Below are positions 16,591 to 25,301 of a stretch of 64,000 bases of DNA, in pieces. Numbering within the stretch: the first letter of the stretch is position 1; every line of letters starts with the position of its first letter. The notes under the pieces are model-generated. The model did no database searches and was not told the DNA's origin. It saw nothing but the letters and a program-made list of their open reading frames with translations. The position numbers and the translations under genes were made by a program. Source of the DNA: Dyadobacter psychrotolerans (GTDB lineage: Bacteria; Bacteroidota; Bacteroidia; Cytophagales; Spirosomataceae); NCBI RefSeq assembly GCF_004349265.1, contig NZ_SMFL01000002.1:682001-746000 (forward strand). The letters are read 5' to 3'.

Positions 16591-18612
16591 TCAAACGCTT
16601 TTGCCCTGAATACGAAATGCATTCAGAATGGCAAGCAGGGCTACACCAACATCGGCAAAAACGGCCTCCCAGAGTGTAGCGATTCCACCTGCGCCCAAAA
16701 TCATCACCAGCACTTTTATTCCCATAGCAAGTCCTATGTTTTGATAAACAATACTTTTCGTAATCCGGCCAATTTTGATGGCGGAGACGATTTTTGAAGG
16801 CTGATCATTTTGTATAACAATATCGGCGGTTTCAATGGCTGCGTCCGATCCGAGCCCTCCCATGGCAATGCCTACATCCGATAGGGCGATCACAGGCGCA
16901 TCATTTACCCCATCACCAACAAAAGCAATATGTTTTCCCTTATTCTTTAAATCCTGAACAATTTCAACTTTTCCTTCCGGCAACAAGTCACCATAAGATT
17001 GGGTAATGGCCAGTTGTTTGGCAATCTTGTCTGTAACCGCGGATTTATCTCCTGAAAGCATAATGGTTTCAATCCCCATCTTTTTTAATTCAGCAATCGC
17101 TGAGGCTGAGTCTTCCTTTACTTCATCCGCTATTGTGATATATCCGGCGTACTTTCCATCAACGGCAACGGCCACAATCGTTTCAACAATCGTTTCTATT
17201 TCCGACGGATAAAGAACACTGTATTTTTTAAGCAATTTGAGATTTCCTGCCAGCACCTGCTGATCGTTCACTTTTCCTTTTAAACCATGACCTGAAATTT
17301 CCTCAACTTCAGTAGGCTTGGAAAGCGGGAGATCGGATGCGTAGGAAACAACCGCTTTTGCGACCGGATGGGTCGAGTAACTTTCTAGCGATGCAGTCAG
17401 AGATAGAAAATTGTTTCTGTCTAAACCTGTTTCAACTTTCTGTACGTTAAAAACTCCTTTTGTGAGTGTACCGGTTTTGTCAGTTACCAGGGTATCGATT
17501 TTGGTGATGGAATCCAAAAAGTTTGAACCCTTGACAAGAATCCCGTTTCGGGAAGCCAGACCAATTCCACCGAAGTAACCCAGAGGGATTGAGATGGTCA
17601 GTGCGCACGGACAGGCGATCACCAGAAATACCATCCCGCGGTAAAGCCATTGTTGGAAGTTATAATCCTGGACGAACATCCAGGGAAGCAGAATGATGAC
17701 AACAGCCAACCCGAAAACTATTGGCGTGTATATTTTTGCTAGCCGGCTGATCAGTAATTGTGTCGGTGCTTTTCTGGCAGTTGCCTCCTGCACCATTTCC
17801 AGAATCCTGGAAAGTTTGGAATCCTGAAAACGAGCAGTCACCTTGATCTCAACCGATTTGTCGGTATTGATCATCCCGGCAAGCACAACTTCGTTTTCTT
17901 TTTTTGTATCCGGTTTAGATTCCCCTGTAAGAGCTGCGGTATTAAATGTTCCGAAAGCGGAGGAGAGTAAGCCATCCAGTGCCACTTTTTCACCAGCCTT
18001 TACCAAAATAGTATCTCCAATTTCCACGTCGTCAGGAGCAAGTGTTAATGTTTTGTCATCCCGCAGGACGGTTACGCTATCTGGTCGGATATCGAGCAAA
18101 GCTTTGATCGAGCGTTTCGAGCGGCTCACCGCCAGATCCTGAAATAATTCTCCGATTTCATAAAATATCATAACAGCCACACCTTCACTAAACTCGCCAA
18201 TGTAAAAAGCGCCAAGTGTTGCAATTGTCATCAACGTGAATTCATTGAACAAATCTCCGCGTTTCACCCTTCTAAACGCAAGACCAATGGTTTTGTATCC
18301 GGCCAGTACATAGGCAGATACCATCAGCCCAATTTCTACCGACCGGTTAATTTTTATTCCCAGAATGTATGTTGTTATAAGAAAAACTGCCAAAATCAGC
18401 AGACTTAACCAAAGAGGCCACCGACCTGCGAGTAAACCAGCGTTTTCACCGTTGCCATGATCATGGCCATCATGATCGTCATGGGAATGATCATCATGTT
18501 CCTCATGGGAATAACTTGCATGATCATGTTTCTTGGCAGGTTTCGCTATAATTTGTATATGATCATGATCGCAGCAATGATCGGCACTTTCTGTTTTTTT
18601 ATCAGTTTTCAT
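16591..18612 (-). CDS. P1B-type heavy-metal-exporting ATPase (Zn/Cd/Pb class)
   Basis: The 673-residue protein is an ion-pumping P-type ATPase. The phosphorylation motif DKTGTLT has its aspartate at D378, the actuator TGES is at 229-232, the membrane metal site CPC is at 334-336, and the class-typical HP dipeptide is at 415-416. GDGVNDAPV marks the hinge. The N-terminal 58 residues lack a CxxC heavy-metal domain; instead they hold HCCDHDH and a run of His/Asp pairs, a pattern common in zinc or cadmium exporters. It pumps metal out of the cytoplasm using ATP. It converges on the ECF42 gene with a seven-base gap. An inverted repeat about 100 bases upstream may be its operator. Confidence 0.9.
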   Translation of the reverse strand: MKTDKKTESADHCCDHDHIQIIAKPAKKHDHASYSHEEHDDHSHDDHDGHDHGNGENAGLLAGRWPLWLSLLILAVFLITTYILGIKINRSVEIGLMVSAYVLAGYKTIGLAFRRVKRGDLFNEFTLMTIATLGAFYIGEFSEGVAVMIFYEIGELFQDLAVSRSKRSIKALLDIRPDSVTVLRDDKTLTLAPDDVEIGDTILVKAGEKVALDGLLSSAFGTFNTAALTGESKPDTKKENEVVLAGMINTDKSVEIKVTARFQDSKLSRILEMVQEATARKAPTQLLISRLAKIYTPIVFGLAVVIILLPWMFVQDYNFQQWLYRGMVFLVIACPCALTISIPLGYFGGIGLASRNGILVKGSNFLDSITKIDTLVTDKTGTLTKGVFNVQKVETGLDRNNFLSLTASLESYSTHPVAKAVVSYASDLPLSKPTEVEEISGHGLKGKVNDQQVLAGNLKLLKKYSVLYPSEIETIVETIVAVAVDGKYAGYITIADEVKEDSASAIAELKKMGIETIMLSGDKSAVTDKIAKQLAITQSYGDLLPEGKVEIVQDLKNKGKHIAFVGDGVNDAPVIALSDVGIAMGGLGSDAAIETADIVIQNDQPSKIVSAIKIGRITKSIVYQNIGLAMGIKVLVMILGAGGIATLWEAVFADVGVALLAILNAFRIQGKSV

Positions 18613-18709
18613 ATCCAGGCCCGGAGTGTCAGGCCGTTTAATAGTAAATGCCTGTTCTTGATGAGAAGATTGGGCTAAACAACTTTACAAAAATAGAAAA
18701 TAATGGTGT

Positions 18710-18757
18710 GCAACAATGTTACAGGTGCTGAAAATCAGCTAGTTGCATTATTGTTGC
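18710..18757. promoter_or_regulatory. Inverted repeat upstream of the P-type ATPase gene
   Basis: GCAACAAT (18710-18717) and ATTGTTGC (18750-18757) are exact inverted repeats 32 bases apart, about 100-145 bases upstream of the ATPase start. The spacing is wide for a single dimer site. A metal-responsive regulator could bind here, but none is encoded nearby. Confidence 0.3.
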
Positions 18758-18868
18758 GAAGTGCAATTGCAGTGCAGGCAGGGAGGAAAGTGTTAATAAT
18801 GAGTAAGTTGGTTTGTAAGGATGTTGAAATTAATTTCTATAAACATTTCTTACAAATCACAAAATCGA

Positions 18869-19495
18869 TTAGCTAACCCACGTTTTCCAGTTTCTTCTTA
18901 TTGTCCAACTACCATTTTGCTTTGTTAAAAAAAGAATCTCGCCATAACCGTCTTTTGGACCGCAGTTTTTTTCAATCGTCAGAATTGCCTTTGTGATGTC
19001 CTCATTAAATATCGGCTGTGAAAAAATCAGATAGCAGCTTGAACCATATTGTTGCGTCAGCCAAAGTTCCGGGTTTTTCCTTTTATGTAACTCTTTGGAA
19101 AGGCGGAGTTTAGATAAAATTGGTATTTGTAATTGGATGGAGTCGAGTTTCCATATTTTTTTAGAAGCGGACAAATTCAGTATATAAGCTACATCCTTCT
19201 CGCTTAGGAAATTTTCAGAAATAAGCTCGTTTTTAATACTTCCTTTATCAACCGGTTTTCCGTCTTTTTTATAATTTCTGCCGGAATTCATCTGTGGAGA
19301 CCGGTAATCCCAAAATTCTATATCAGTAGCAAAGGTCTCCATCTGAACCATACCAACTTCGGGATATCTGTATTGAAGAAGTTGATTTGCGAAAACATAA
19401 AACTCTGCCTGTTCTTTATTCATAGAGGTTTCGTCGCAGGATAAAAACGAAAAGAGACTTATAAAAATTAACAGGGAGGTGTTCCGGGTTTTCAT
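18869..19495 (-). CDS. Putative lipoprotein, unknown function
   Basis: The 208-residue protein has a lipoprotein signal with lipobox FLSC (Cys at about residue 20), followed by a polar domain with no motif I recognise. Visible features are MVQMETFATDIEFWDYR near residue 50 and a closing strand KQNGSWTIRRNWKTW. It is a single gene with wide gaps on both sides. It would be anchored in the outer or inner membrane, facing the periplasm or surface. Confidence 0.6.
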   Translation of the reverse strand: MKTRNTSLLIFISLFSFLSCDETSMNKEQAEFYVFANQLLQYRYPEVGMVQMETFATDIEFWDYRSPQMNSGRNYKKDGKPVDKGSIKNELISENFLSEKDVAYILNLSASKKIWKLDSIQLQIPILSKLRLSKELHKRKNPELWLTQQYGSSCYLIFSQPIFNEDITKAILTIEKNCGPKDGYGEILFLTKQNGSWTIRRNWKTWVS

Positions 19496-19606
19496 GGCGC
19501 AAAGTCATTTTATACCCAATTTACGAGAATGAACAATGTATATCTCAGCATAATCTTTTTACGCTTAAACTAAATTTAACTATCAAATCCTGGAAGATTT
19601 CTAAGC

Positions 19607-19639
19607 ACAAAAAAAGATGCCTCCGTCAGAAGCATCTTT
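19607..19639 (-). terminator. Rho-independent terminator of the parA-type operon
   Basis: On the minus strand AAAGATGC pairs with GCATCTTT across an 11-base loop and runs into a T-tract. It lies about 33 bases after the stop of the small partition partner gene. Confidence 0.85.
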
Positions 19640-19672
19640 ACAATATTTCAAATTTGATCAGCTTTGGATAAA

Positions 19673-19975
19673 TCAGTCATTTGCATTTTTTGGCTTACGA
19701 CCCACTTTTGTCCGGTTACGGATTTTATCCGGGCGAGGACGAATTTCTTTGTCCTGAAAATATAATTTCAAAGATTCCAGAATAATGTCTTTTTGTGTAA
19801 GTCCTTCCCAGTAGCCATAATCCTTCATGTTTTCCATCAGGATATAATCGCAGTCAAAAGTAACTTTGGTGGGTACTCCGTCAACCACATCATTTGGCTG
19901 AACTACTTCCTGTTCTTCCTGAATATCGGCTACCAGTGGTAGAGGTGCAAAATCAAATTTCCTTTCTTTAGCCAT
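19673..19975 (-). CDS. Small ParA partner, ribbon-helix-helix-like
   Basis: The 100-residue protein follows the ParA gene by four bases. It has a flexible charged N-terminus (1-30), then a strand-helix-helix pattern (TKVTFDCDYILMENM, then LTQKDIILESLKLYFQ, about residues 36-75) that resembles a ribbon-helix-helix DNA-binding fold, and a very basic tail (RPRPDKIRNRTKVGRKPK). This organisation is that of a type Ib partition pair, in which the small protein binds a centromere and its own promoter. The fold is inferred by eye; no ParB-type HTH is present. Confidence 0.6.
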   Translation of the reverse strand: MAKERKFDFAPLPLVADIQEEQEVVQPNDVVDGVPTKVTFDCDYILMENMKDYGYWEGLTQKDIILESLKLYFQDKEIRPRPDKIRNRTKVGRKPKNAND

Positions 19976-19979
19976 CGTG

Positions 19980-20744
19980 TCAGTTATTAATTCGTTCCAG
20001 TATTTCTTTGGTCAGTTTGTAATAGTCTTCAGCTCCGTTGCTGTTTGGAGCATAGTCGAAAATTGTCTGTCCGCTTGCCTGTGCTTCCGAAAGTGCAATG
20101 TTGTCGCGAATGTACGAATCCATGAATACATCGCCAAGCTGCTCCCTGGTAGCACTCACCAGCTCATGACTAATCTTCTTTCTTATTTTTGGATTATACC
20201 GTGTTGCAAACACGCCACCCAGGTTTGTGCTCGGACTGATTTTTTTTATTTCTGCCGAGTAAACCAGAAAATTTCGCAACCCTTCGTAACTTAAAAATTC
20301 TGCCTGAAGAGGTACATAATACTGATGACATGAAACCAGTGCCAAACGTGTATTTCCATAAAGTGCCGGCGGGCAATCGATGATCACAAAGTCGTAACGC
20401 TCCTTTACTTTTTCAAGTGCGATACGCAGATTGAAAGGAAAAACAGGAGCAGACTTAATAGTGTCTTCTCTGTGGATCATTTCAGCCGATCCCGGTAAAA
20501 TATCAATATCTCCAACTCTTTTAACAATTTCGTCAAATTCGTATTCGCCTGTGATAAAGGAGCCGCTGTCTTTTTTTAGTCCGGCATGTGTTATGCCAAA
20601 GCTCTTGGTAAGACTTGCCTGCGCATCCAGATCGATTACGAGTACTCGCGCATTAGCAAATTTGTTAAGACCGGCAGCTATGCTTTGGGCAGAAGTCGTT
20701 TTTCCTACACCCCCTTTATTGTTGACAATACTGATGATTTTCAT
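19980..20744 (-). CDS. ParA family ATPase
   Basis: The 254-residue protein has the deviant Walker A motif KGGVGKTT at residues 10-17, the A' motif VIDLDAQ near 36-42 and the Walker B strand FVIIDCPPALYG near 119. There is no N-terminal DNA-binding domain, so it is of the short type (Ib/Soj-like). Such ATPases position DNA or protein cargo over the nucleoid. A small RHH-like gene follows at once. On this chromosome-like stretch it is either an orphan segregation module or a remnant of an integrated plasmid. Confidence 0.88.
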   Translation of the reverse strand: MKIISIVNNKGGVGKTTSAQSIAAGLNKFANARVLVIDLDAQASLTKSFGITHAGLKKDSGSFITGEYEFDEIVKRVGDIDILPGSAEMIHREDTIKSAPVFPFNLRIALEKVKERYDFVIIDCPPALYGNTRLALVSCHQYYVPLQAEFLSYEGLRNFLVYSAEIKKISPSTNLGGVFATRYNPKIRKKISHELVSATREQLGDVFMDSYIRDNIALSEAQASGQTIFDYAPNSNGAEDYYKLTKEILERINN

Positions 20745-21023
20745 TTAAAAGTATTAAATGTATAAAAAGTTAAACGTTTATTTAAAGATTGGTATGTAAA
20801 TAAACATAAAATAATTTTATCACTTATCTATTTAAATAAAAAGTGTCAAAAGTTATTATTAGCTGTAAATGTAAAAAACTTTTAAAAAGTATTCTAAATA
20901 TTATATGATAAATATTTATTTATTTTTTAAATACTTGATAATGAGTGTTTAGTGTTTTCTGTTTTTAATTACTTTCAAAATGATACAATTAAGTTTTCAG
21001 GAACGTCGCAGTCTGAATACCAA
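20745..21023. other. AT-rich parA upstream region with candidate parS/operator repeats
   Basis: This 279-base stretch is extremely AT-rich. It contains the perfect palindrome TAAACGTTTA at 20771-20780, 26 bases before the parA start, an interrupted palindrome ACTTTT-A-AAAAGT at 20878-20890, and several AAAGT-N-TAAA-like near repeats. Such repeats upstream of a type Ib parA often act as both operator and centromere; that role here is inference. Confidence 0.45.
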
Positions 21024-21062
21024 AATAAAAAAGCGATTCACCTCATGAAGATGAATCGCTTT
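21024..21062 (-). terminator. Rho-independent terminator of the MFS gene
   Basis: An 11-bp perfect stem (AAGCGATTCA with TGAATCGCTT plus one A-T pair) with an 11-base loop is followed on the minus strand by TTTATTTT. It lies 24 bases after the stop of the MFS transporter gene. Confidence 0.88.
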
Positions 21063-21085
21063 AAAAATTGTAAATAATTCTCCGG

Positions 21086-22348
21086 TTAAGCGGAAATGAT
21101 CGCTTCCGCCGCAGCTGCTTCTTTTTTTAATTTTGCGGTAACGTATTTGTGGATATTATACATTAAAAATACCGTTAGTACAACTGCCGCCACCACCACA
21201 TTTCCAAGAAGCGGGTAATGTTCTATATAACCGGTACTGGTTTCAGAAACAATGAAGCCGGCGATAAGAGAGGCAATTCCACCAGCGATTTGTTGGACAG
21301 ATGAGTTGACACCCATAAAAGCACCGCGATCCTGAGGCTCCGGAACGGCAGTCATCAACGCCGATGCCGAGATCATTCTTCCGGTAATTCCGACGAACAA
21401 TAGAACGTTCAGAATAAGAATAATCCAAAGTGGCGTTACGCCCAGGTTGCAATAGATCAACGTCATGATGGAAGTAATCACGGAGCCAATTATAAACATC
21501 TGAAATTTTCCGATCTTGTCACTTAAGTATCCGATCATCGGGCTGAAAGCAAGCATACAAACCCCGGTAACCATATAAAGAAATGGAAGTTGTTTCATGG
21601 AGATACCCAGATTGTGAACACCGAAAGCACTTCCGAACGGCATTAGCATAAAACCACCTGTTGCAAGCAGGGTTGTTGCTGCAAAACCGCGCAGATATTG
21701 GGGTGTAGAAAAGATCGCCCCCAGATGGCGAAATGCATTTTTCTCAGAACGATATTTTAAGTGTCCGGTGATTGGACGTAAATATAAAAATATAATTATT
21801 CCAATAAGTATACTGGCGCCAACAATGAGCAGGAAAGGGGCGTGCCAGTTATATTGAGCCGCTAAGTATAAACTGAGCGGAATGCCAATCACCTGGCTCA
21901 AAGCAAATGCAAGCTGCACAAAACCCATCACCCTGCCTCGATATTGCATAGGGAAAATGTCGGTGATAATAGCATAACTGATCGATCCGATCACACCACC
22001 GAAGATACCCGTTACAATACGGGCCATCAGCAGGAAGTTATAGTCCGGTGCAATACCACAAAGGAAAGTCCCAACCACAAATCCTGTATAGAAGAAAAGA
22101 AGCAGTTTTTTTCTGTCAAATTCATCGGCGAAACCCGCTGCCAGGAGGCCGGCGGCACCTGCGCTAAAAGCATAAGCAGAAACCACAAGGCCGAATTGGG
22201 CAGTTGTAATGGACAGTTCATTCAGAAGAATAGCACCCAAGGGTGAAAGTACCATAAAGTCCAGGACAACAGTGAACTGCAGCGTGGCTAAAAGTGCGAT
22301 AATAAATATCTGGTATCTGGAAAAACCAGATTTGGTTTGTTCTGACAT
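21086..22348 (-). CDS. Major facilitator superfamily drug/sugar efflux transporter
   Basis: The 420-residue protein has twelve predicted membrane helices and the DHA1-type motifs: LDFMVLSPLGAILL in helix 1, the A-motif-like GFADEFDRKKLLLF in loop 2-3, and ARIVTGIFGGVIG in helix 4. It is of the arabinose-efflux/multidrug type and exports unknown substrates by proton antiport. It lies 21 bases after the DNA methyltransferase gene on the same strand, which may be coincidence of operon packing. Confidence 0.85.
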   Translation of the reverse strand: MSEQTKSGFSRYQIFIIALLATLQFTVVLDFMVLSPLGAILLNELSITTAQFGLVVSAYAFSAGAAGLLAAGFADEFDRKKLLLFFYTGFVVGTFLCGIAPDYNFLLMARIVTGIFGGVIGSISYAIITDIFPMQYRGRVMGFVQLAFALSQVIGIPLSLYLAAQYNWHAPFLLIVGASILIGIIIFLYLRPITGHLKYRSEKNAFRHLGAIFSTPQYLRGFAATTLLATGGFMLMPFGSAFGVHNLGISMKQLPFLYMVTGVCMLAFSPMIGYLSDKIGKFQMFIIGSVITSIMTLIYCNLGVTPLWIILILNVLLFVGITGRMISASALMTAVPEPQDRGAFMGVNSSVQQIAGGIASLIAGFIVSETSTGYIEHYPLLGNVVVAAVVLTVFLMYNIHKYVTAKLKKEAAAAEAIISA

Positions 22349-22369
22349 GGTTTGAATTATTCTATCTGG

Positions 22370-23857
22370 TTAATTTTCCTTGGAAAGGTCTGTTATTATA
22401 AAATTTTCGACTACCTTTTTGTTATAGCCTTTGTAGCCCCCCTGGAAGTCACGGCCGGCAGTCCCAATAAACTCTGCCATTCTTTGTGAATTTAACTGCC
22501 TCAAAAGTGGTTCGTAGGCTCCGTCGTACTTGATAAAATATCCTGAATAAACGGTGCACTCTTCATTTTCATACAACACAAATTTTGGAAAGCGGTTCAT
22601 TGGAGAAAAGATTATTTTCTTCCCAAATGATGTATCCAGCCCTTGCGCACGGCCAAAGGCATACCACGCGACAGCGTTTGGTTTGCCATTGTCTCTTTTG
22701 TCAAGCTGGCTTTTTATACTTGTCAGATAGGAGTAAGCCAGCGGATATTCACTTTGCAACTTACCTTCCGGCATGATTTTATGCTTCCCCCTGTCATCCT
22801 TTTGGTAGGGAAAAAGAATATATTCTTTAATAGAATCCGATGCTGTTTTCAGCTTTGAACCTTTGACTATCGGCTTTAGGATATGTTTTTCCAACTTCAC
22901 GTTCCAACCCGCTTTACTTACCACTTCTACAAATTCACCCGAGTCTTCAACAATGGTGAACAGATATAGACCGTCGGAAAGTGTAGTAACACCCACAGAA
23001 ATCTGGCAAAGGTCTCCCAAGCGGATTCCATCGGTCTTGGGAGTAAAATCAACAGATAACTGCCACTTTTCCTGCTCAGTGATTTCCGAAAAAGGGATTT
23101 CCCTGCTACTGTAAGCAAATTCCTGATCGCTGAGTTCGTACCGGAATTTCTCGGCCGAAGCCCGGCCAAAAATAGTTATTACCGCATAAGTACCGGTGTT
23201 TCCAAAGACTTTCACGGAGCCATAATTCGTTATTTGTTTTAAATTCTGATTCTGAGAAAAGTACAAGCGAAGTGGCCGGGCTGTCTGGGAGGTCAGAAAA
23301 GAGTTGGGAGTTATAAAGCCACAGATCCCATCTTCTGCCAGCAAAACCGATGCAAGCTGGAAGAACGCCACGTATGCGTCTGTGGATCCGGAACTGCAAA
23401 ACGAGTAAAACGATCTTACATACTTTCGTTGCGAAGCCGGGAGGTGCTGAATACGGATATACGGAGGGTTTCCAACGATGAGATGAAACTTTGTCCTGCT
23501 GTTAATTTGGTGAAGTGCGTCTTTGCTGTGTAGATTCCACGATACTCTGAAGCCTAAATTTTCTGTTAAAGCATCCATGTTTTTCCGACAAAGTTCAAGT
23601 GCCTCGGAATCAATATCCCAGCCATGCAAATTTTTTAAACACGCTTCGATATCATTTTCAGGAATATTTTCAATAATGTATTTAGCTATGGGGATCAGAA
23701 AGCGGCCATCTCCGCAAGCCGGATCAAGGATTAAACTTTCAGTCAAATTCATTGAGTAAAACCCGGAATCCTCTAGTATTTTTTCTACGATATGAAGGGG
23801 GGTATATATTTGCCCGAGTAGTTTTTGCTTATTATAAACGCGAGTTTGTGAGCCCAT
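22370..23857 (-). CDS. N6-adenine DNA methyltransferase (TaqI/Eco57I class)
   Basis: The 495-residue protein has the AdoMet-binding motif I DPACGDGRF at residues 45-53 and the catalytic NPPYI motif at 130-134, in the gamma-class order I then IV. The opening GQIYTPLHIVEKIL is typical of type II adenine methyltransferases. The C-terminal half (about 250-495) looks like a TaqI-type target recognition domain, with PIVKGSKL and a closing KGYNKKVVENFII. It methylates adenine in a specific DNA site that cannot be predicted here. A PD-(D/E)xK nuclease candidate lies 238 bases upstream on the same strand, so a restriction-modification pair is likely. Confidence 0.88.
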   Translation of the reverse strand: MGSQTRVYNKQKLLGQIYTPLHIVEKILEDSGFYSMNLTESLILDPACGDGRFLIPIAKYIIENIPENDIEACLKNLHGWDIDSEALELCRKNMDALTENLGFRVSWNLHSKDALHQINSRTKFHLIVGNPPYIRIQHLPASQRKYVRSFYSFCSSGSTDAYVAFFQLASVLLAEDGICGFITPNSFLTSQTARPLRLYFSQNQNLKQITNYGSVKVFGNTGTYAVITIFGRASAEKFRYELSDQEFAYSSREIPFSEITEQEKWQLSVDFTPKTDGIRLGDLCQISVGVTTLSDGLYLFTIVEDSGEFVEVVSKAGWNVKLEKHILKPIVKGSKLKTASDSIKEYILFPYQKDDRGKHKIMPEGKLQSEYPLAYSYLTSIKSQLDKRDNGKPNAVAWYAFGRAQGLDTSFGKKIIFSPMNRFPKFVLYENEECTVYSGYFIKYDGAYEPLLRQLNSQRMAEFIGTAGRDFQGGYKGYNKKVVENFIITDLSKEN

Positions 23858-24095
23858 TAAAACTGATTCATTGCTACTTTGTTGTGAAATTCCATTGATG
23901 AACCCTGAAATACGATGGTATCTGATTGTTTTATAAACGCTGGAAACTCATCCATGCATAAGTTCTGATTAGCCTTAGAAGGTGATACACAATATGATAA
24001 CCAGGTAATTCGTCCGGGATTTTCTAACGTATCACTTCAATTCTAACCTTTATGCGTAAGGTAAGAGAATTGCCAAAGATAAACCATAATCTTTA

Positions 24096-24758
24096 TCATC
24101 TTAATTGACAAATCTTAAAACCATTAAGCGCCTTTATATGGGGGGTCACCACAGGTGGGTTAATATCTTTGAACAGGATTTCGTAAGTGTCCTGGTGAAA
24201 AGTGAAGGCTGTTTTATCGCCGCGTATTCTTTTTGTCCCTGCCTTATACAGCTGACCAACTTCACCTTTTTCAAGCGCAAGTTTATCTATGAATCCGAGC
24301 AGGGAAGCAACTGCACCTTCGGTTTCTGACTGGTGGAAGGAAATGCAAAAATAATGGGAAGTTTTCGAATTGGGTTTGTGAAGTTGAGAAGACGGAATAT
24401 TCAGAACATAGTCAGCGGCTAAATTTCCGGAGAGCCTTTTCATTGATTTGATATCAACCGAAAAGTTCTGTTCGGGCGCTGGAATGATGAAGTCTTGTCC
24501 CCAGTCCTGGCCGTCTGTAGCGCCAAAGGATTTTGCAGGACGGGAAAGATGATAGGCATCTGCAAAAACAATTTCTCCCAATGTTCCGGTAAAACGCATC
24601 ATCCGCGTTTTTGATAGTTCGGTTTGCTGCTTGTCCCAAATGTTGGAGACATGATGATGACGGAGAGAGTGTTCGACAAGCTGCCGTGCAAAAAGTCTCT
24701 GATTTTCACTTACAGAGATTTGAATATACGAGGAGTTGTTCAGAACAATTTGCTCCAT
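24096..24758 (-). CDS. Putative PD-(D/E)xK endonuclease, possible cognate restriction enzyme
   Basis: I start at the ATG at 24758 (MEQIVLNNSSY), which gives 220 residues; longer in-frame starts read back into the overlapping membrane protein gene. A nuclease core can be read as a helix with GTLGEIVFADAY (about residues 58-69), then GQDFII, then a strand ending VDIKSMKR (about 103-110): the E...D...DxK pattern of PD-(D/E)xK enzymes. The rest is unfamiliar. It precedes the adenine methyltransferase gene and overlaps the end of a membrane protein gene by 19 bases. The restriction role is inferred from motif and place; it could instead belong with the envelope genes upstream. Confidence 0.5.
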   Translation of the reverse strand: MEQIVLNNSSYIQISVSENQRLFARQLVEHSLRHHHVSNIWDKQQTELSKTRMMRFTGTLGEIVFADAYHLSRPAKSFGATDGQDWGQDFIIPAPEQNFSVDIKSMKRLSGNLAADYVLNIPSSQLHKPNSKTSHYFCISFHQSETEGAVASLLGFIDKLALEKGEVGQLYKAGTKRIRGDKTAFTFHQDTYEILFKDINPPVVTPHIKALNGFKICQLR

Positions 24759-25240
24759 GCAAATCTGATAGCTAGTAAAGTGAGTACAAACCCAACAATA
24801 ATGACTGTAAACGGAACGTAAGTAAATGCTACTAAGTGAATTCGGTCGAAGAACCACATCACTCCAATTAGCGCTGTAATGAGTGTGAGGAAACCGGAAA
24901 TTTTGCCAAATCCGGGAATTAACGAGAATGGGATCTTACTTTTTATCAACATCAGCGATAATCCCATCGAAATGACAGGAAGAAACTGTAAAATGACATT
25001 GGTCTGCCAAATGCTTTGTCTTTCAAAGAGAAATAGGTAAATATTCAGCGTTACAGCAAAAATTCCGGGAATGCAGATTGCATAAACTAAAACCGCATAT
25101 ACATAACTCCAAAATTTTACATCTCGGCTTCCTGTAGAAACTAAACCTGTAATCCATACTATTACAGGCATCAATATAAAATACAGGGCCATCGGCCAGG
25201 GGTTTTCAGAAATATATGCGAAGAGTTGAGATAGTGTCAT
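24740..25240 (-). CDS. Five-helix membrane protein, unknown function
   Basis: The 166-residue protein is almost entirely hydrophobic, with helices near residues 15-36, 43-68, 82-101, 112-130 and 136-158. No motif is recognised. It begins just after the terminator that closes the Ppx-like module and its end overlaps the nuclease candidate's start by 19 bases, so it is coupled to that gene in translation. Confidence 0.6.
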   Translation of the reverse strand: MTLSQLFAYISENPWPMALYFILMPVIVWITGLVSTGSRDVKFWSYVYAVLVYAICIPGIFAVTLNIYLFLFERQSIWQTNVILQFLPVISMGLSLMLIKSKIPFSLIPGFGKISGFLTLITALIGVMWFFDRIHLVAFTYVPFTVIIVGFVLTLLAIRFAWSKLF

Positions 25241-25244
25241 TTTT

Positions 25245-25291
25245 TTGAAAAAAAGAAAGAGCAGGGGATAGGATGCATCCTTTCCCCTGCT
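25245..25291 (-). terminator. Strong rho-independent terminator closing the envelope module
   Basis: AGCAGGGGA pairs with TCCCCTGCT outside, and the 12-base palindrome AGGATGCATCCT inside, with one mismatch; on the minus strand a long T-rich tract follows. It lies 10 bases after the stop of the Ppx-like gene, so the three upstream genes form a separate transcription unit. Confidence 0.85.
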
Positions 25292-25301
25292 TTGCTGTTA
25301 T

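Noticed and set aside
24758..24857. Longer start for the nuclease candidate
   Set aside because: The extra residues lie inside the overlapping membrane protein gene and lack coding character in that frame.
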